Below are positions 15,665 through 23,184 of a stretch of DNA of 34,751 bases, one piece after another (within the stretch, counting starts at the first letter, position 1; each line of letters begins with the position of its first letter). The stretch covers positions 1-34,751 of the forward strand of contig CALUKF010000034.1 in assembly GCA_944321145.1 (NCBI GenBank), written 5' to 3'. The notes under the pieces were generated by a model. That model saw only the letters and a list, made by a program, of their open reading frames with translations. It had not been told where the DNA came from and made no database searches. The DNA comes from an uncultured Odoribacter sp. (lineage in GTDB: Bacteria; Bacteroidota; Bacteroidia; Bacteroidales; Marinifilaceae). Made by a program: the position numbers and the translations under genes.

Positions 15665-16885
15665 TTAATCCTCTAACATCCGGGCTAAAACGGAAATGGG
15701 ATGCTCACATTTCTTGGAAGTCGACATTTCTATCTGCCACTTGCAAGTCTCGCAATCACTTACCACAAAATCGACGCCGGAGGCTTCGATTTGCCGGAAA
15801 AGCCGGCTTCCGATTTGCTGCGACACTTCGTAATTCTCTTTCTTGAAGCCGTATGTGCCTGCAATTCCGCAACATTGGGAGTCCAGCACTTGCACCTCCA
15901 CCCCGGGAATCATTTTCAACAGCTCGATGGTGTAGTAAGACCAACCCAGTTTTTCCATGTGGCAAGGCGTGTGGTAAGCAACTTTCAATTTCTTATCCGT
16001 CCGGAAACGCAATTTCGTTTTGTTCTCCGCCAAAAGGCGATAGAGGAAACGCGTAGCCAATTCCACCTGCTCACGCACGTCTCCGTTCTCCAGTTGCAGC
16101 AAATGAGGATACTCGTCCCGTATGGTAAACGTGCAAGTCGACGAAGTGGCGATTACCGGCATTTTTCTCTCCAACACCGCTTGGCGGATGGATGCCATAT
16201 TGGTTTGGGCTTGCTTCTTTGCCTGATTTATCAAACCATTGGAAATCAACGCTACACCACAGCACTGCTCCTTTTCAAGCAATTGCACCCCGTAACCTGC
16301 CGCATTCATCACCTTCACCAAATCCTTGCCCAGCTGCGGATTATTGTAATTCACGTAACAGCCATGGAAATAAGCCACTTGCTTTGAAAAAGCAGCTTGA
16401 CGGGAAGCCTGTTTCTTATACCACCCCTCAAAAGTTCCAAAAGCATATTTGGGGAACATGCGGCGATGATCGATTTTCAGGACGGCATCCATTGCCGCCT
16501 TCACCGGCTTCAAGCCCAAAGCGACATTCACCACCGGCGCAAAAGGCGTCGAAAGCGTGCCCACAAAATCTGTATTTGCCAACAGGATGTCCCGCACTTT
16601 CGGTTTCTTCTTCGCATAGCGGATCCGCGCCGATTGTATGATATCCCCAATGCGCACATTCGAGGGACAAGCCACCTCACAGCGTTTGCAGTTGATGCAA
16701 TATTTCAACGCTTCATCGTAAAAATCAGGGCGTTTCAAACGCAAACGCTCGCCGTCAGGTCCTGCCTGTTTCGGTCCGGGAAAATCCGGATTCACGGCTG
16801 CCACCGGACAATACACTGTACAAACCGTGCACTTGATGCACTGCTCAAAATTATTGTCACTGATATTATGCTGTTGAAGATTCAT
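15665..16885 (-). CDS. glpC: Anaerobic glycerol-3-phosphate dehydrogenase subunit C (iron-sulfur, membrane anchor)
   Basis: GlpC links the GlpAB flavin dimer to the membrane and passes electrons to the quinone pool. The 406-residue protein has two [4Fe-4S] ferredoxin motifs: CIKCTVCTVYCP (Cys16, 19, 22, 26) and CINCKRCEVACP (Cys63, 66, 69, 73). It also has two CCG-type repeats (EKEQCCGVALIS and DSQCCGIAGTYGFKKENYE) as in heterodisulfide-reductase and glycolate-oxidase iron-sulfur subunits. Length matches E. coli GlpC (about 396). It begins 5 bases after glpB, so it is translated in step with it. No clear terminator follows; transcription may continue into glpT. Confidence 0.93.
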   Translation of the reverse strand: MNLQQHNISDNNFEQCIKCTVCTVYCPVAAVNPDFPGPKQAGPDGERLRLKRPDFYDEALKYCINCKRCEVACPSNVRIGDIIQSARIRYAKKKPKVRDILLANTDFVGTLSTPFAPVVNVALGLKPVKAAMDAVLKIDHRRMFPKYAFGTFEGWYKKQASRQAAFSKQVAYFHGCYVNYNNPQLGKDLVKVMNAAGYGVQLLEKEQCCGVALISNGLINQAKKQAQTNMASIRQAVLERKMPVIATSSTCTFTIRDEYPHLLQLENGDVREQVELATRFLYRLLAENKTKLRFRTDKKLKVAYHTPCHMEKLGWSYYTIELLKMIPGVEVQVLDSQCCGIAGTYGFKKENYEVSQQIGSRLFRQIEASGVDFVVSDCETCKWQIEMSTSKKCEHPISVLARMLED

Positions 16886-16890
16886 AACCC

Positions 16891-18162
16891 TTATCCTATT
16901 TTACGTTTATCCATAATCTGCTGAGCCACTGCTAATGCCGTCAATATGGACACTCCGCCGCCACAACCTTCTTTCACGGCATTGAAGCCCCCCAACACGG
17001 CACCTGCCACATATAAATTATCCAACACCTTGCCTCCACGCATTCCACGGAAGCCTCCGTCGGTTTCCACCCCGAAAGACTGGTATGCCTGCCTGTTGAA
17101 AAAATTCAAATCAAACCACTGCTCCCGCTCTTCCGGGTATTTCACATCCAGACCGAAAACAGGCTCATACACCCGTCCCGGCTCGGCTATCAGCCCCTGG
17201 CTGAAAAAACTGCCCGTCGCAAGCACCACATCATCCGCCACAAAAGGAATGTTCCCATGGTTATAAGAATAAACCCGGACAACATGCCCGTCCTCCACCT
17301 CAGCTTTCATCACCGTGTCACCCAGCATATACACCCCGCCGCAATCCTGAAAATACTTCTTCAACTGCAATTGCGTCCGGATGCCCGGCACAGAAGGAGG
17401 CAGCGTCGGCAACAACATCACTTTCCTGTTCGCCACCCGGCGCAAGCAAGCCAAAGCGTCCGCCCGTTCCAAACCGAAAACCGCAGGCAAAAGCACCACC
17501 TCGGCATCCCCCGCCTCGTCCCGCAAAATCTCACCCAAACGCTCCAGATTTTCCTGCTTCTCAAATACGCGGGCAATGTTTGCCGAACGCATTTCACTCG
17601 GATTTTTCCTCAAATGCTCCAAAGCATCCATATTAAAAAGGTGCACGCTGCATTCCACACCCCGCTTTTTCAAGTCGCCGGCAATAAACTCGGCATAAAA
17701 ATCCAAGAAACCGGCAATATTGAAAATAGCCGCTTTCCGCCAAGGCAATTTCCCCTCCGGACTGCCGCAGCAAAAGAAGTCCTTCAACGTCAGCCAAGTC
17801 GGATGCCATGCGCCCAGCGGCGTCATGCGGTAATGGTTCCGCACCCCCTGTCCCTCGACTGCCACTCCGGCTCCGGCAAAAAAAGCCGGCACCTCTGCCA
17901 GCAACGCCTTCATGCGTTCCACTCCCAATTTCACGTAAGGATGTTCCGGAGCCTGAAGAGCCAATTGCCCCAAGGCTTCCAACGGGCACTCCACCGGACT
18001 GCCGTCCGGCAAAGCGTTCAACAAATCAAACGAACCGGACGAAAAATGCAAAGCGCTCTGCCCGGCAGAGACAATCACACAACGCCTGCCCGCCTTCACC
18101 AAGCGAATCCCGCAAACCAAACCGGACAAGCCGCCACCGATGATAATGGTATCAAATTTCAT
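16891..18162 (-). CDS. glpB: Anaerobic glycerol-3-phosphate dehydrogenase subunit B
   Basis: A 423-residue flavoprotein subunit (E. coli GlpB about 419). The N-terminal dinucleotide-binding fold is MKFDTIIIGGGLSGLVCGIR. FSSGSFDLLNALPDG and RMTPLGAWHPTWLTLKDFF are family-typical segments, and the C-terminus has LDNLYVAGAVLGGFNAVKEG followed by CGGGVSILTALA. GlpB pairs with GlpA to oxidise G3P to dihydroxyacetone phosphate under anaerobic conditions. It starts one base after the glpA stop codon region and ends 5 bases before glpC, indicating tight co-translation. Confidence 0.92.
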   Translation of the reverse strand: MKFDTIIIGGGLSGLVCGIRLVKAGRRCVIVSAGQSALHFSSGSFDLLNALPDGSPVECPLEALGQLALQAPEHPYVKLGVERMKALLAEVPAFFAGAGVAVEGQGVRNHYRMTPLGAWHPTWLTLKDFFCCGSPEGKLPWRKAAIFNIAGFLDFYAEFIAGDLKKRGVECSVHLFNMDALEHLRKNPSEMRSANIARVFEKQENLERLGEILRDEAGDAEVVLLPAVFGLERADALACLRRVANRKVMLLPTLPPSVPGIRTQLQLKKYFQDCGGVYMLGDTVMKAEVEDGHVVRVYSYNHGNIPFVADDVVLATGSFFSQGLIAEPGRVYEPVFGLDVKYPEEREQWFDLNFFNRQAYQSFGVETDGGFRGMRGGKVLDNLYVAGAVLGGFNAVKEGCGGGVSILTALAVAQQIMDKRKIG

Positions 18163-18163
18163 A

Positions 18164-19795
18164 TTATTCGCTTTGTTTTTGAGACATATTCAAACCGCAA
18201 ACACTTTCGTAAACCCATGACATATATTCGCTCTCCCGCAAAGTATCTCCCCAGGCAATGGGACGCATCCCTTTCCAACGCTCGTTCAGGAACGATGCCA
18301 AATCCTCTTTTGCCCGCCGGGTGCAATATTTCCCCTCACGGCTCATCACGCCCGCCGCACGGCAAGCACAAAGCTCCCCTTGGCAAGTGCCCATCCCCAC
18401 ACGCGTCCGCCGCCGCAAATCCACCAAATTATTCACATCCAACTCGTTCAAAGCATATTTCACCTCCCCGACCGACACTTCCTCACACTCACACACCAAA
18501 CTGTTTTCCACCGGCGTATTGTGCGACAACCGCTCTGCCAAATCACCGTGCCGGGCGATGGAAGACTGCCGCTGCGGCAAAGGAAGGGAAATAATCTTCT
18601 TATTCACCTCCTCCGCATTCTCACGCGAACCGGGCAGGGGTTCTATTGCTGTCGTACAAGTAGCATTCACCCCCAACTTTTTGCAAACCAAATCAGTCGT
18701 CCATTCCGCCATCAGACGGTAAGTCATCAGCTTGCCGCCCGTAATCGTGACAAAGCCTTCCAGCCCGTCCCGCACCGCATGGTCAAGCACCACAATGCCG
18801 CGGCTCACACTGCGCCCGCTCGGGTCATCGTCCGAAGCCACCAACGGGCGCACGCCCGCATACGCCCGCAAAATGCGGGTCTGCGCCAGCGACGGCGCCA
18901 GCTTCTCCCCTTCCCGCAAAAGCAAATCCACCTCCTTCGAAGTCACCAACATGTCATCCACCTCCTCGAAAGGCACCTTGCTGGAAGTCGTCCCAATCAA
19001 GCAAATCGTGTCCCCCGGCACCAGAATATCCGCGTCCGCCGGCTTCCGGCAACGGTTCAGCACCATGCGGTTCACCCGATGCCCAAAAATCAGCAACGCG
19101 CCCTTCGACGGCAACATGTTCACCCGCACGCCTGCCATTTCCGCCAAACGATGCCCCCAAATGCCGCCGGCATTCACCACCACATCGGCATAATAAGACT
19201 TCGTAGCTTTCGTTTTATGGTCAAAAACTTTCACTCCCGTAACCTGGCTGCCGCTGCGCAGGACTTCCACCACCTCGTGGTAAGTCAGCACCTCCGCCCC
19301 GTGCGACTTTGCATCCATGATATTGGATGCCGTCAAGCGGAAAGGGTCTACTGCCCCGTCCGGCACCCGCACCGCCCCAATCAACGCCGGATTGGCAGAC
19401 GGCTCCATGCGCAACGCCTCCTTCGGGTCAATCACTTCCGCCCGGATGCCCGCCCGTTGGCAAGCCTCCACGAACTTCCCCTGATACTGAATATCATCCT
19501 CCGGCAATGTCAAAAACAAACCGTCGGTTTCCTCCACGCAATGGCTGGCAATCCGCCGGAGAATCATATTTTCCTTGATACACTCCTCCGCCGATTCCCC
19601 ATCCGTCACTGCATAACGCGCCCCGCTGTGCAACAAGCCATGATTCCGCCCCGTTGCCCCGGTCGCAATGTCAAAACGCTCCAACAGCAGCACCCGCAGC
19701 CCCCTCTTCGCACAATCACGGGCAGTCCCCGCCCCCGTCGCGCCGCCGCCAATAATGATTACATCGAAATCTTTATTTACCTCATTTTGTCCCAT
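18164..19795 (-). CDS. glpA: Anaerobic glycerol-3-phosphate dehydrogenase subunit A (catalytic, FAD)
   Basis: The catalytic subunit oxidises sn-glycerol-3-phosphate to dihydroxyacetone phosphate. It has an FAD-binding fold (DFDVIIIGGGATGAGTARD), the DAO-family RNHGLLHSGARYAV segment and ITGGKLMTYRLMAEW. The C-terminal BFD-like [2Fe-2S] domain has four cysteine positions in LVCECEEVSVGE and GMGTCQGELCACRAAG. I start at ATG 19793-19795 (MGQNEVNK, 543 residues), close to the roughly 542 residues of E. coli GlpA. The frame is open to 19825, but the longer start would lie on the predicted -7 box. First gene of glpABC. The C-terminal iron-sulfur domain separates it from aerobic GlpD. Confidence 0.94.
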   Translation of the reverse strand: MGQNEVNKDFDVIIIGGGATGAGTARDCAKRGLRVLLLERFDIATGATGRNHGLLHSGARYAVTDGESAEECIKENMILRRIASHCVEETDGLFLTLPEDDIQYQGKFVEACQRAGIRAEVIDPKEALRMEPSANPALIGAVRVPDGAVDPFRLTASNIMDAKSHGAEVLTYHEVVEVLRSGSQVTGVKVFDHKTKATKSYYADVVVNAGGIWGHRLAEMAGVRVNMLPSKGALLIFGHRVNRMVLNRCRKPADADILVPGDTICLIGTTSSKVPFEEVDDMLVTSKEVDLLLREGEKLAPSLAQTRILRAYAGVRPLVASDDDPSGRSVSRGIVVLDHAVRDGLEGFVTITGGKLMTYRLMAEWTTDLVCKKLGVNATCTTAIEPLPGSRENAEEVNKKIISLPLPQRQSSIARHGDLAERLSHNTPVENSLVCECEEVSVGEVKYALNELDVNNLVDLRRRTRVGMGTCQGELCACRAAGVMSREGKYCTRRAKEDLASFLNERWKGMRPIAWGDTLRESEYMSWVYESVCGLNMSQKQSE

Positions 19796-19822
19796 AATGC
19801 ACAGAATAATGATTTGCTGCAA

Positions 19823-19854
19823 CAAAGTAACAAACTATCCCGGACAAAAACAAA
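19823..19854 (-). promoter_or_regulatory. Probable promoter of glpABC
   Basis: On the minus strand TTTG (19851-19854), 21 bases, then TACTTTG (19823-19829) is one base short of a perfect TAnnTTTG. Transcription would start near 19817, about 20 bases before the chosen glpA start. A related TAGTTTG lies just upstream, so the exact -7 is uncertain. Confidence 0.45.
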
Positions 19855-20406
19855 AGAAAACGAAAGAAATTTCTTTTAAATCGAAATATTTTTCCAATCA
19901 GAATAAAAACAATGGTGCGAATAATAATCAACATTTCATATTGCGCTCTACAGTCAGTCCCTGCCTCCGCCGCCGATAGCGCGGAGATTCCTCGTGTTTC
20001 CCGTGGTTCGGACCAGGGGAGATACAAGGTATATTTGGAGAAGCGGCGGGAGAACCAGAGACCAAATAAGGAGGGGATGGCAGGAGGGCAGGCAACAGAG
20101 TACCGACACGCAAAAACTGCCACTAAAACTTCCGGCACAGCAAACCACAGCCACTTACCGGGCAAATCCTACCTGGCACACAGTCTGTTCAGGGAACAAC
20201 TTAGGTTCAATTCAGGTTCAACTTAGGTTCAACTTTACCCTAAAGCAGAGGAGAACAGGCACAAAAAGGCAGTTGCACCCCTGTTGTCCGCCGAGCCGGA
20301 CGGCATCCTCACACACGCCCACCCCAATGCCAGCCATACGAATCACAGGCAACACCCCTACTCCTACCGCAGGCAAAAGTGCCCACACAAGGCTCATCGC
20401 GCACGC
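19855..20406. other. Non-coding stretch between glpA and the DUF4268 gene
   Basis: About 550 bases without a gene I can support. The open frames here have no family resemblance. The left part is A-rich leader DNA for glpA. The centre (about 19950-20100) is purine-rich with runs such as GGGAGATAC and GGAGGGGATGGCAGGAGGG. An 11-bp tandem repeat lies at 20198-20234. The right part (20280-20400) is C-rich and ends at the stop of the DUF4268 gene. No hairpin with a T-run was found. Confidence 0.6.
20198..20234. repeat. 11-bp tandem repeat (AACTTAGGTTC)
   Basis: Three full units plus a partial one: AACTTAGGTTC (20198), AATTCAGGTTC (20209), AACTTAGGTTC (20220), then AACT (20231). The 11-base step equals that of the array at 1056-1218, though the unit sequence differs. 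It sits in non-coding DNA. Confidence 0.8.
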
Positions 20407-20868
20407 TCAGCCGTTGGCTTTCAGGCGTTCCGTAATGAGGTCGCGATACTCCCAATAGGCTTCTTCGAGGAGGGGCATTTTCTCGGCAAAGAAGGCGTAG
20501 ATGCGCTCCCAGTCCTCTTCGCGGTAAAGGTTCACGCCGGGGAGTTCAAAGTAGATGGCACTGACAGGACGGTCGCCCACGCCGGTGTAGTCCTCGCACC
20601 ATTGCAGGCCGTCGCCGCAATCGGCAGCCATGAGCTTGCGGTAGGACTGGAAACATTCGTACACCTCGTAACGGCGGAAGTCATTTTTGTGGTCGATTTG
20701 GAACATGACCAAGGCTTTCGCCTCATCGGCATAAAATTTCAACTGCGTGGAGCGGATTTTGACGCCGGTCAATACCCACCTCCGATAGATGTGATGCTGA
20801 GCGCAATAGCGCTTGAACCCGTTCCAGAAACGCATCCTCAATTCCTTGGCTTCCTCTTTTGACCACAT
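20407..20868 (-). CDS. DUF4268 domain protein
   Basis: A 153-residue soluble protein that matches DUF4268 over nearly its full length: WSKEEAKELRMRFWNGFKRY at the start, VLTGVKIRSTQLKFYAD, FQIDHKNDFRRYEVYECF, and a C-terminal helix EDWERIYAFFAEKMPLLEEA. The domain also occurs at the end of some nuclease-like proteins, but the stand-alone form has no known activity that I can cite. No signal peptide or membrane segment is visible. It is a single gene, divergent from rnhB with about 90 bases between the two starts. The ATG at 20866-20868 precedes the conserved WSKEE and is the natural start. Confidence 0.75.
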   Translation of the reverse strand: MWSKEEAKELRMRFWNGFKRYCAQHHIYRRWVLTGVKIRSTQLKFYADEAKALVMFQIDHKNDFRRYEVYECFQSYRKLMAADCGDGLQWCEDYTGVGDRPVSAIYFELPGVNLYREEDWERIYAFFAEKMPLLEEAYWEYRDLITERLKANG

Positions 20869-20907
20869 AATTTAATAGCAAATGGTATCATCGTTCGTAA
20901 AAATGGT

Positions 20908-20915
20908 TATCTTTG
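20908..20915 (+). promoter_or_regulatory. Probable -7 box of the rnhB promoter (TATCTTTG)
   Basis: An exact TAnnTTTG match, identical to the mfd box. Transcription would begin near 20922, 36 bases before the rnhB ATG. No clear -33 TTTG at the right distance. Confidence 0.5.
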
Positions 20916-20957
20916 CAAAGATACATCTATTTTGGAAATTCATCACGAAGTGAGGCT

Positions 20958-21563
20958 ATGTTAGAGGCAAAATATTCGACATGCCGGCTGGAAGCCGGTT
21001 GCGACGAGGCGGGACGGGGCTGCCTGGCAGGTCCGGTAGTCGCCGCGGCGGTGATTCTGCCGGAAGGGTTCCGCAACGAGCTGCTGAACGACTCAAAGCA
21101 GCTCACGGAAAAGCAGCGCGAGGAACTGCGCCCCCTCATCGAGCGGGAGGCTACGGCGTGGGCAGTCGCCTTGGTCGACAACGAAGAAATCGACCGGGTG
21201 AACATCCTGAAAGCGTCCATCCTCGCCATGCACCGCGCGCTGGATGCCCTAGAAGTACGCCCGGAGTACATCCTCGTGGACGGGAACCGCTTCCTGCCGT
21301 ATGGCGAGACGCCCTATGCCTGCATTGTAAAGGGCGACGGGAAATACATGTCCATCGCTGCCGCGTCCGTGCTTGCCAAGACCCACCGGGATGAATACAT
21401 GCGGCAACTCGACAAGGAATATCCCGCCTACCATTGGGCAAAGAACAAGGGCTACCCCACCCGCGACCACCGCGAGGCGATTGCCGTCCATGGCATCAGC
21501 CCGCTCCACCGCCGGACATTCCAGCTGCTGGACAGGCAGATGAGCTTGCCTTTCGGCGATTAA
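20958..21563 (+). CDS. rnhB: Ribonuclease HII
   Basis: RNase HII cleaves RNA in RNA-DNA hybrids and excises single ribonucleotides from DNA. The 201-residue protein shows the family signature AGCDEAGRGCLAGPVVAAAV, with catalytic Asp16 and Glu17, Asp108 in YILVDGNRF, and Asp145 in ASVLAKTHRDEYM. NKGYPTRDHREAI and the C-terminal HRRTFQLLDRQMSLPFGD are also typical. The start is ATG 20958, preceded by GTGAGG, a good ribosome-binding site. The frame opens earlier at 20913 but that lies on the -7 box. The stop codon falls inside a repeat word (GATTAACGATGAATGATT) found beside neighbouring genes. Confidence 0.95.
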   Translation: MLEAKYSTCRLEAGCDEAGRGCLAGPVVAAAVILPEGFRNELLNDSKQLTEKQREELRPLIEREATAWAVALVDNEEIDRVNILKASILAMHRALDALEVRPEYILVDGNRFLPYGETPYACIVKGDGKYMSIAAASVLAKTHRDEYMRQLDKEYPAYHWAKNKGYPTRDHREAIAVHGISPLHRRTFQLLDRQMSLPFGD

Positions 21564-21597
21564 CGATGAATGATTAGAGATTAACGATTAACGAATA
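21558..21597. repeat. GATTAACGA-type short repeat cluster between rnhB and the GH3 gene
   Basis: GATTAACGATGAATGATT, then AGAGATTAACGATTAACGAAT: the word GATTAACGA recurs with small variations. The first copy supplies the last codon (GAT) and stop (TAA) of rnhB. The same word appears around 23105-23200. Confidence 0.7.
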
Positions 21598-21605
21598 TAA
21601 TAATT

Positions 21606-23120
21606 ATGGCATTTATCAACACGATACTCGGTTTCTTCACCCAAAAGCGCCTGGCGCAAATCGACTATTTCAAGGCAAACCCCGTGAAAGTGCAACGGCA
21701 GACTTTGGAGGATTTGCTGGCACGCGCAGCGGGGACGGAATACGGGAAAAAATATGATTTCTCCTCCATCCTGACGGCGGAACAGTTCCGCGACCGCCTG
21801 CCCGTGGTGCACTACGAGGACATCGCCCCCTACATCAAACGGATGATGGAGGGCGAGAACAACCTGCTGTGGCACGAAGACGTGCGGTGGTTTGCCAAGT
21901 CGTCGGGCACGACGGACGCAAAAAGCAAGTTCATTCCCGTCAGCCCCAGCGGGCTGGAGGAATGCCACTTCCGGGGCGGAAAGGACGCCATTGCCGTGTT
22001 CAACCGCTTGTATCCCGATTCCTCGGCTTTCGGGGGGAAGACCCTCGCCCTGGGCGGCAGCAGCGAAGTGAGCACGACGAACACCAATTGCCGCTATGGT
22101 GACCTCTCTGCCATCATGATTTCGAACACGCCGTTCTGGGCAAACCTGATGAAGACGCCGGAGTCGTCCATCATGCTGATGAGCAATTGGGAGGAGAAAA
22201 TCGAGAAAATATGCGAAATCACGGTCAAGGAGGACGTGCGCTGCCTCGCGGGCGTGCCGTCGTGGTTCCTGACGGTCATCAACAAGATATTGGAGCGCAC
22301 GGGGAAAGCCAACCTGCACGAGGTGTGGCCGAACCTGGAACTGTTCATCCACGGGGGCATCAGTTTCACGCCCTACCGCGAACAGTACCATCGCCTGCTG
22401 CCCGACCCGAAGATGAAGTACATGGAGACCTACAACGCCTCGGAAGGCTTCTTCGGCTTGCAGGACGACCCGGCAGACCCTTCGATGCTGCTGATGCTGG
22501 ACTACAACGTATATTATGAGTTTATGCCGATGAGCGAATTGGGCAAGGCAAAGCCCCGCACGCTGTTGCTCGAAGAAGTGCAGACCGGCGTGAATTACGC
22601 CATGATAATCACCACGAACAGCGGGCTCTGGCGGTACATGATAGGCGACACCATCATGTTCACGTCCGTGAAACCCTACAAATTCAAGATTACGGGACGC
22701 ACAAAATTGTTTATCAACGCCTTCGGTGAAGAGGTAATCATTGACAATGCCACCGAAGCCTTGAATTACGCTTGCCGGGAAACGGGCGCGGAAGTGTATG
22801 AATTCACCGCAGCCCCCATCTTTATGGAAGAGGGGAAACGCGGGGCGCACGAATGGCTCGTGGAGTTCAAGACACCGCCTGCCGCCCCGGAAGCCTTCGC
22901 CGAACTCATAGACCGGCAACTGCAACGCCTCAATTCCGACTACGAAGCCAAGCGCATGCTCTCGCTCGAACGGCTGCACCTGCACATTGCCCGCCCAGGC
23001 TTGTTCAACGACTGGCTCAAAGAGAAAGGGAAACTCGGCGGACAGCACAAAGTGCCCCGCCTCTGGAATGACAGGACACATATAGACGAATTACTGCGGA
23101 TGAACAAAGATGAACGATAA
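21606..23120 (+). CDS. Bacterial GH3-family protein (acyl-adenylate/amido synthetase-like)
   Basis: A 504-residue soluble protein of the GH3 auxin-responsive promoter family (PF03321), part of the ANL adenylating superfamily. In plants these enzymes join amino acids to acyl acids such as auxin. The role of the common Bacteroidota version is not established as far as I know. ATP-binding motif 1 is KSSGTTDAKSKFIPVS (SSGTT at 99-103). Motif 2 is YNASEGFFGLQ (276-286) and motif 3 is GLWRYMIGDTI (340-350), followed by KITGRTKLFINAFGEEV. All three motifs look intact, so an active adenylating enzyme is likely. The start is ATG 21606 just after the repeat cluster. The final residues (RMNKDER) are encoded by a copy of the GATGAACGAT repeat word. 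Confidence 0.88.
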   Translation: MAFINTILGFFTQKRLAQIDYFKANPVKVQRQTLEDLLARAAGTEYGKKYDFSSILTAEQFRDRLPVVHYEDIAPYIKRMMEGENNLLWHEDVRWFAKSSGTTDAKSKFIPVSPSGLEECHFRGGKDAIAVFNRLYPDSSAFGGKTLALGGSSEVSTTNTNCRYGDLSAIMISNTPFWANLMKTPESSIMLMSNWEEKIEKICEITVKEDVRCLAGVPSWFLTVINKILERTGKANLHEVWPNLELFIHGGISFTPYREQYHRLLPDPKMKYMETYNASEGFFGLQDDPADPSMLLMLDYNVYYEFMPMSELGKAKPRTLLLEEVQTGVNYAMIITTNSGLWRYMIGDTIMFTSVKPYKFKITGRTKLFINAFGEEVIIDNATEALNYACRETGAEVYEFTAAPIFMEEGKRGAHEWLVEFKTPPAAPEAFAELIDRQLQRLNSDYEAKRMLSLERLHLHIARPGLFNDWLKEKGKLGGQHKVPRLWNDRTHIDELLRMNKDER

Positions 23121-23122
23121 AA

Positions 23123-23169
23123 GATGAACGATTAACGAGGAGTGACTTATCCTTCGTTAATCGTTCATC
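23123..23169. repeat. Perfect 16-bp inverted repeat between convergent genes (possible bidirectional terminator)
   Basis: GATGAACGATTAACGA (23123-23138) and its exact reverse complement (23154-23169) flank a 15-base loop between the convergent GH3 and alkaline phosphatase genes. The stem is AT-rich and no T-run follows on either side, so termination is plausible but not clear. It is made of the same repeat word seen after rnhB, with further copies at 23105-23120 and 23186-23203. Confidence 0.65.
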
Positions 23170-23184
23170 ATTAGTCGTTAATCC

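Noticed and set aside
17257-18594. Long forward open frames (445 and 499 codons) across glpB and glpA
   Set aside because: They are antisense shadows caused by high GC and codon bias of glpA and glpB; compositions are dominated by His, Arg, Pro and Gln.
19782-20226. Several open frames of 60-130 codons on both strands in the glpA-DUF4268 gap
   Set aside because: No signal peptide, domain or conserved composition, and they overlap one another and the tandem repeat; treated as non-coding.
21588-23081. Reverse open frame of 497 codons opposite the GH3 gene
   Set aside because: The forward frame has the complete GH3 motifs; the reverse frame has no recognisable domain.
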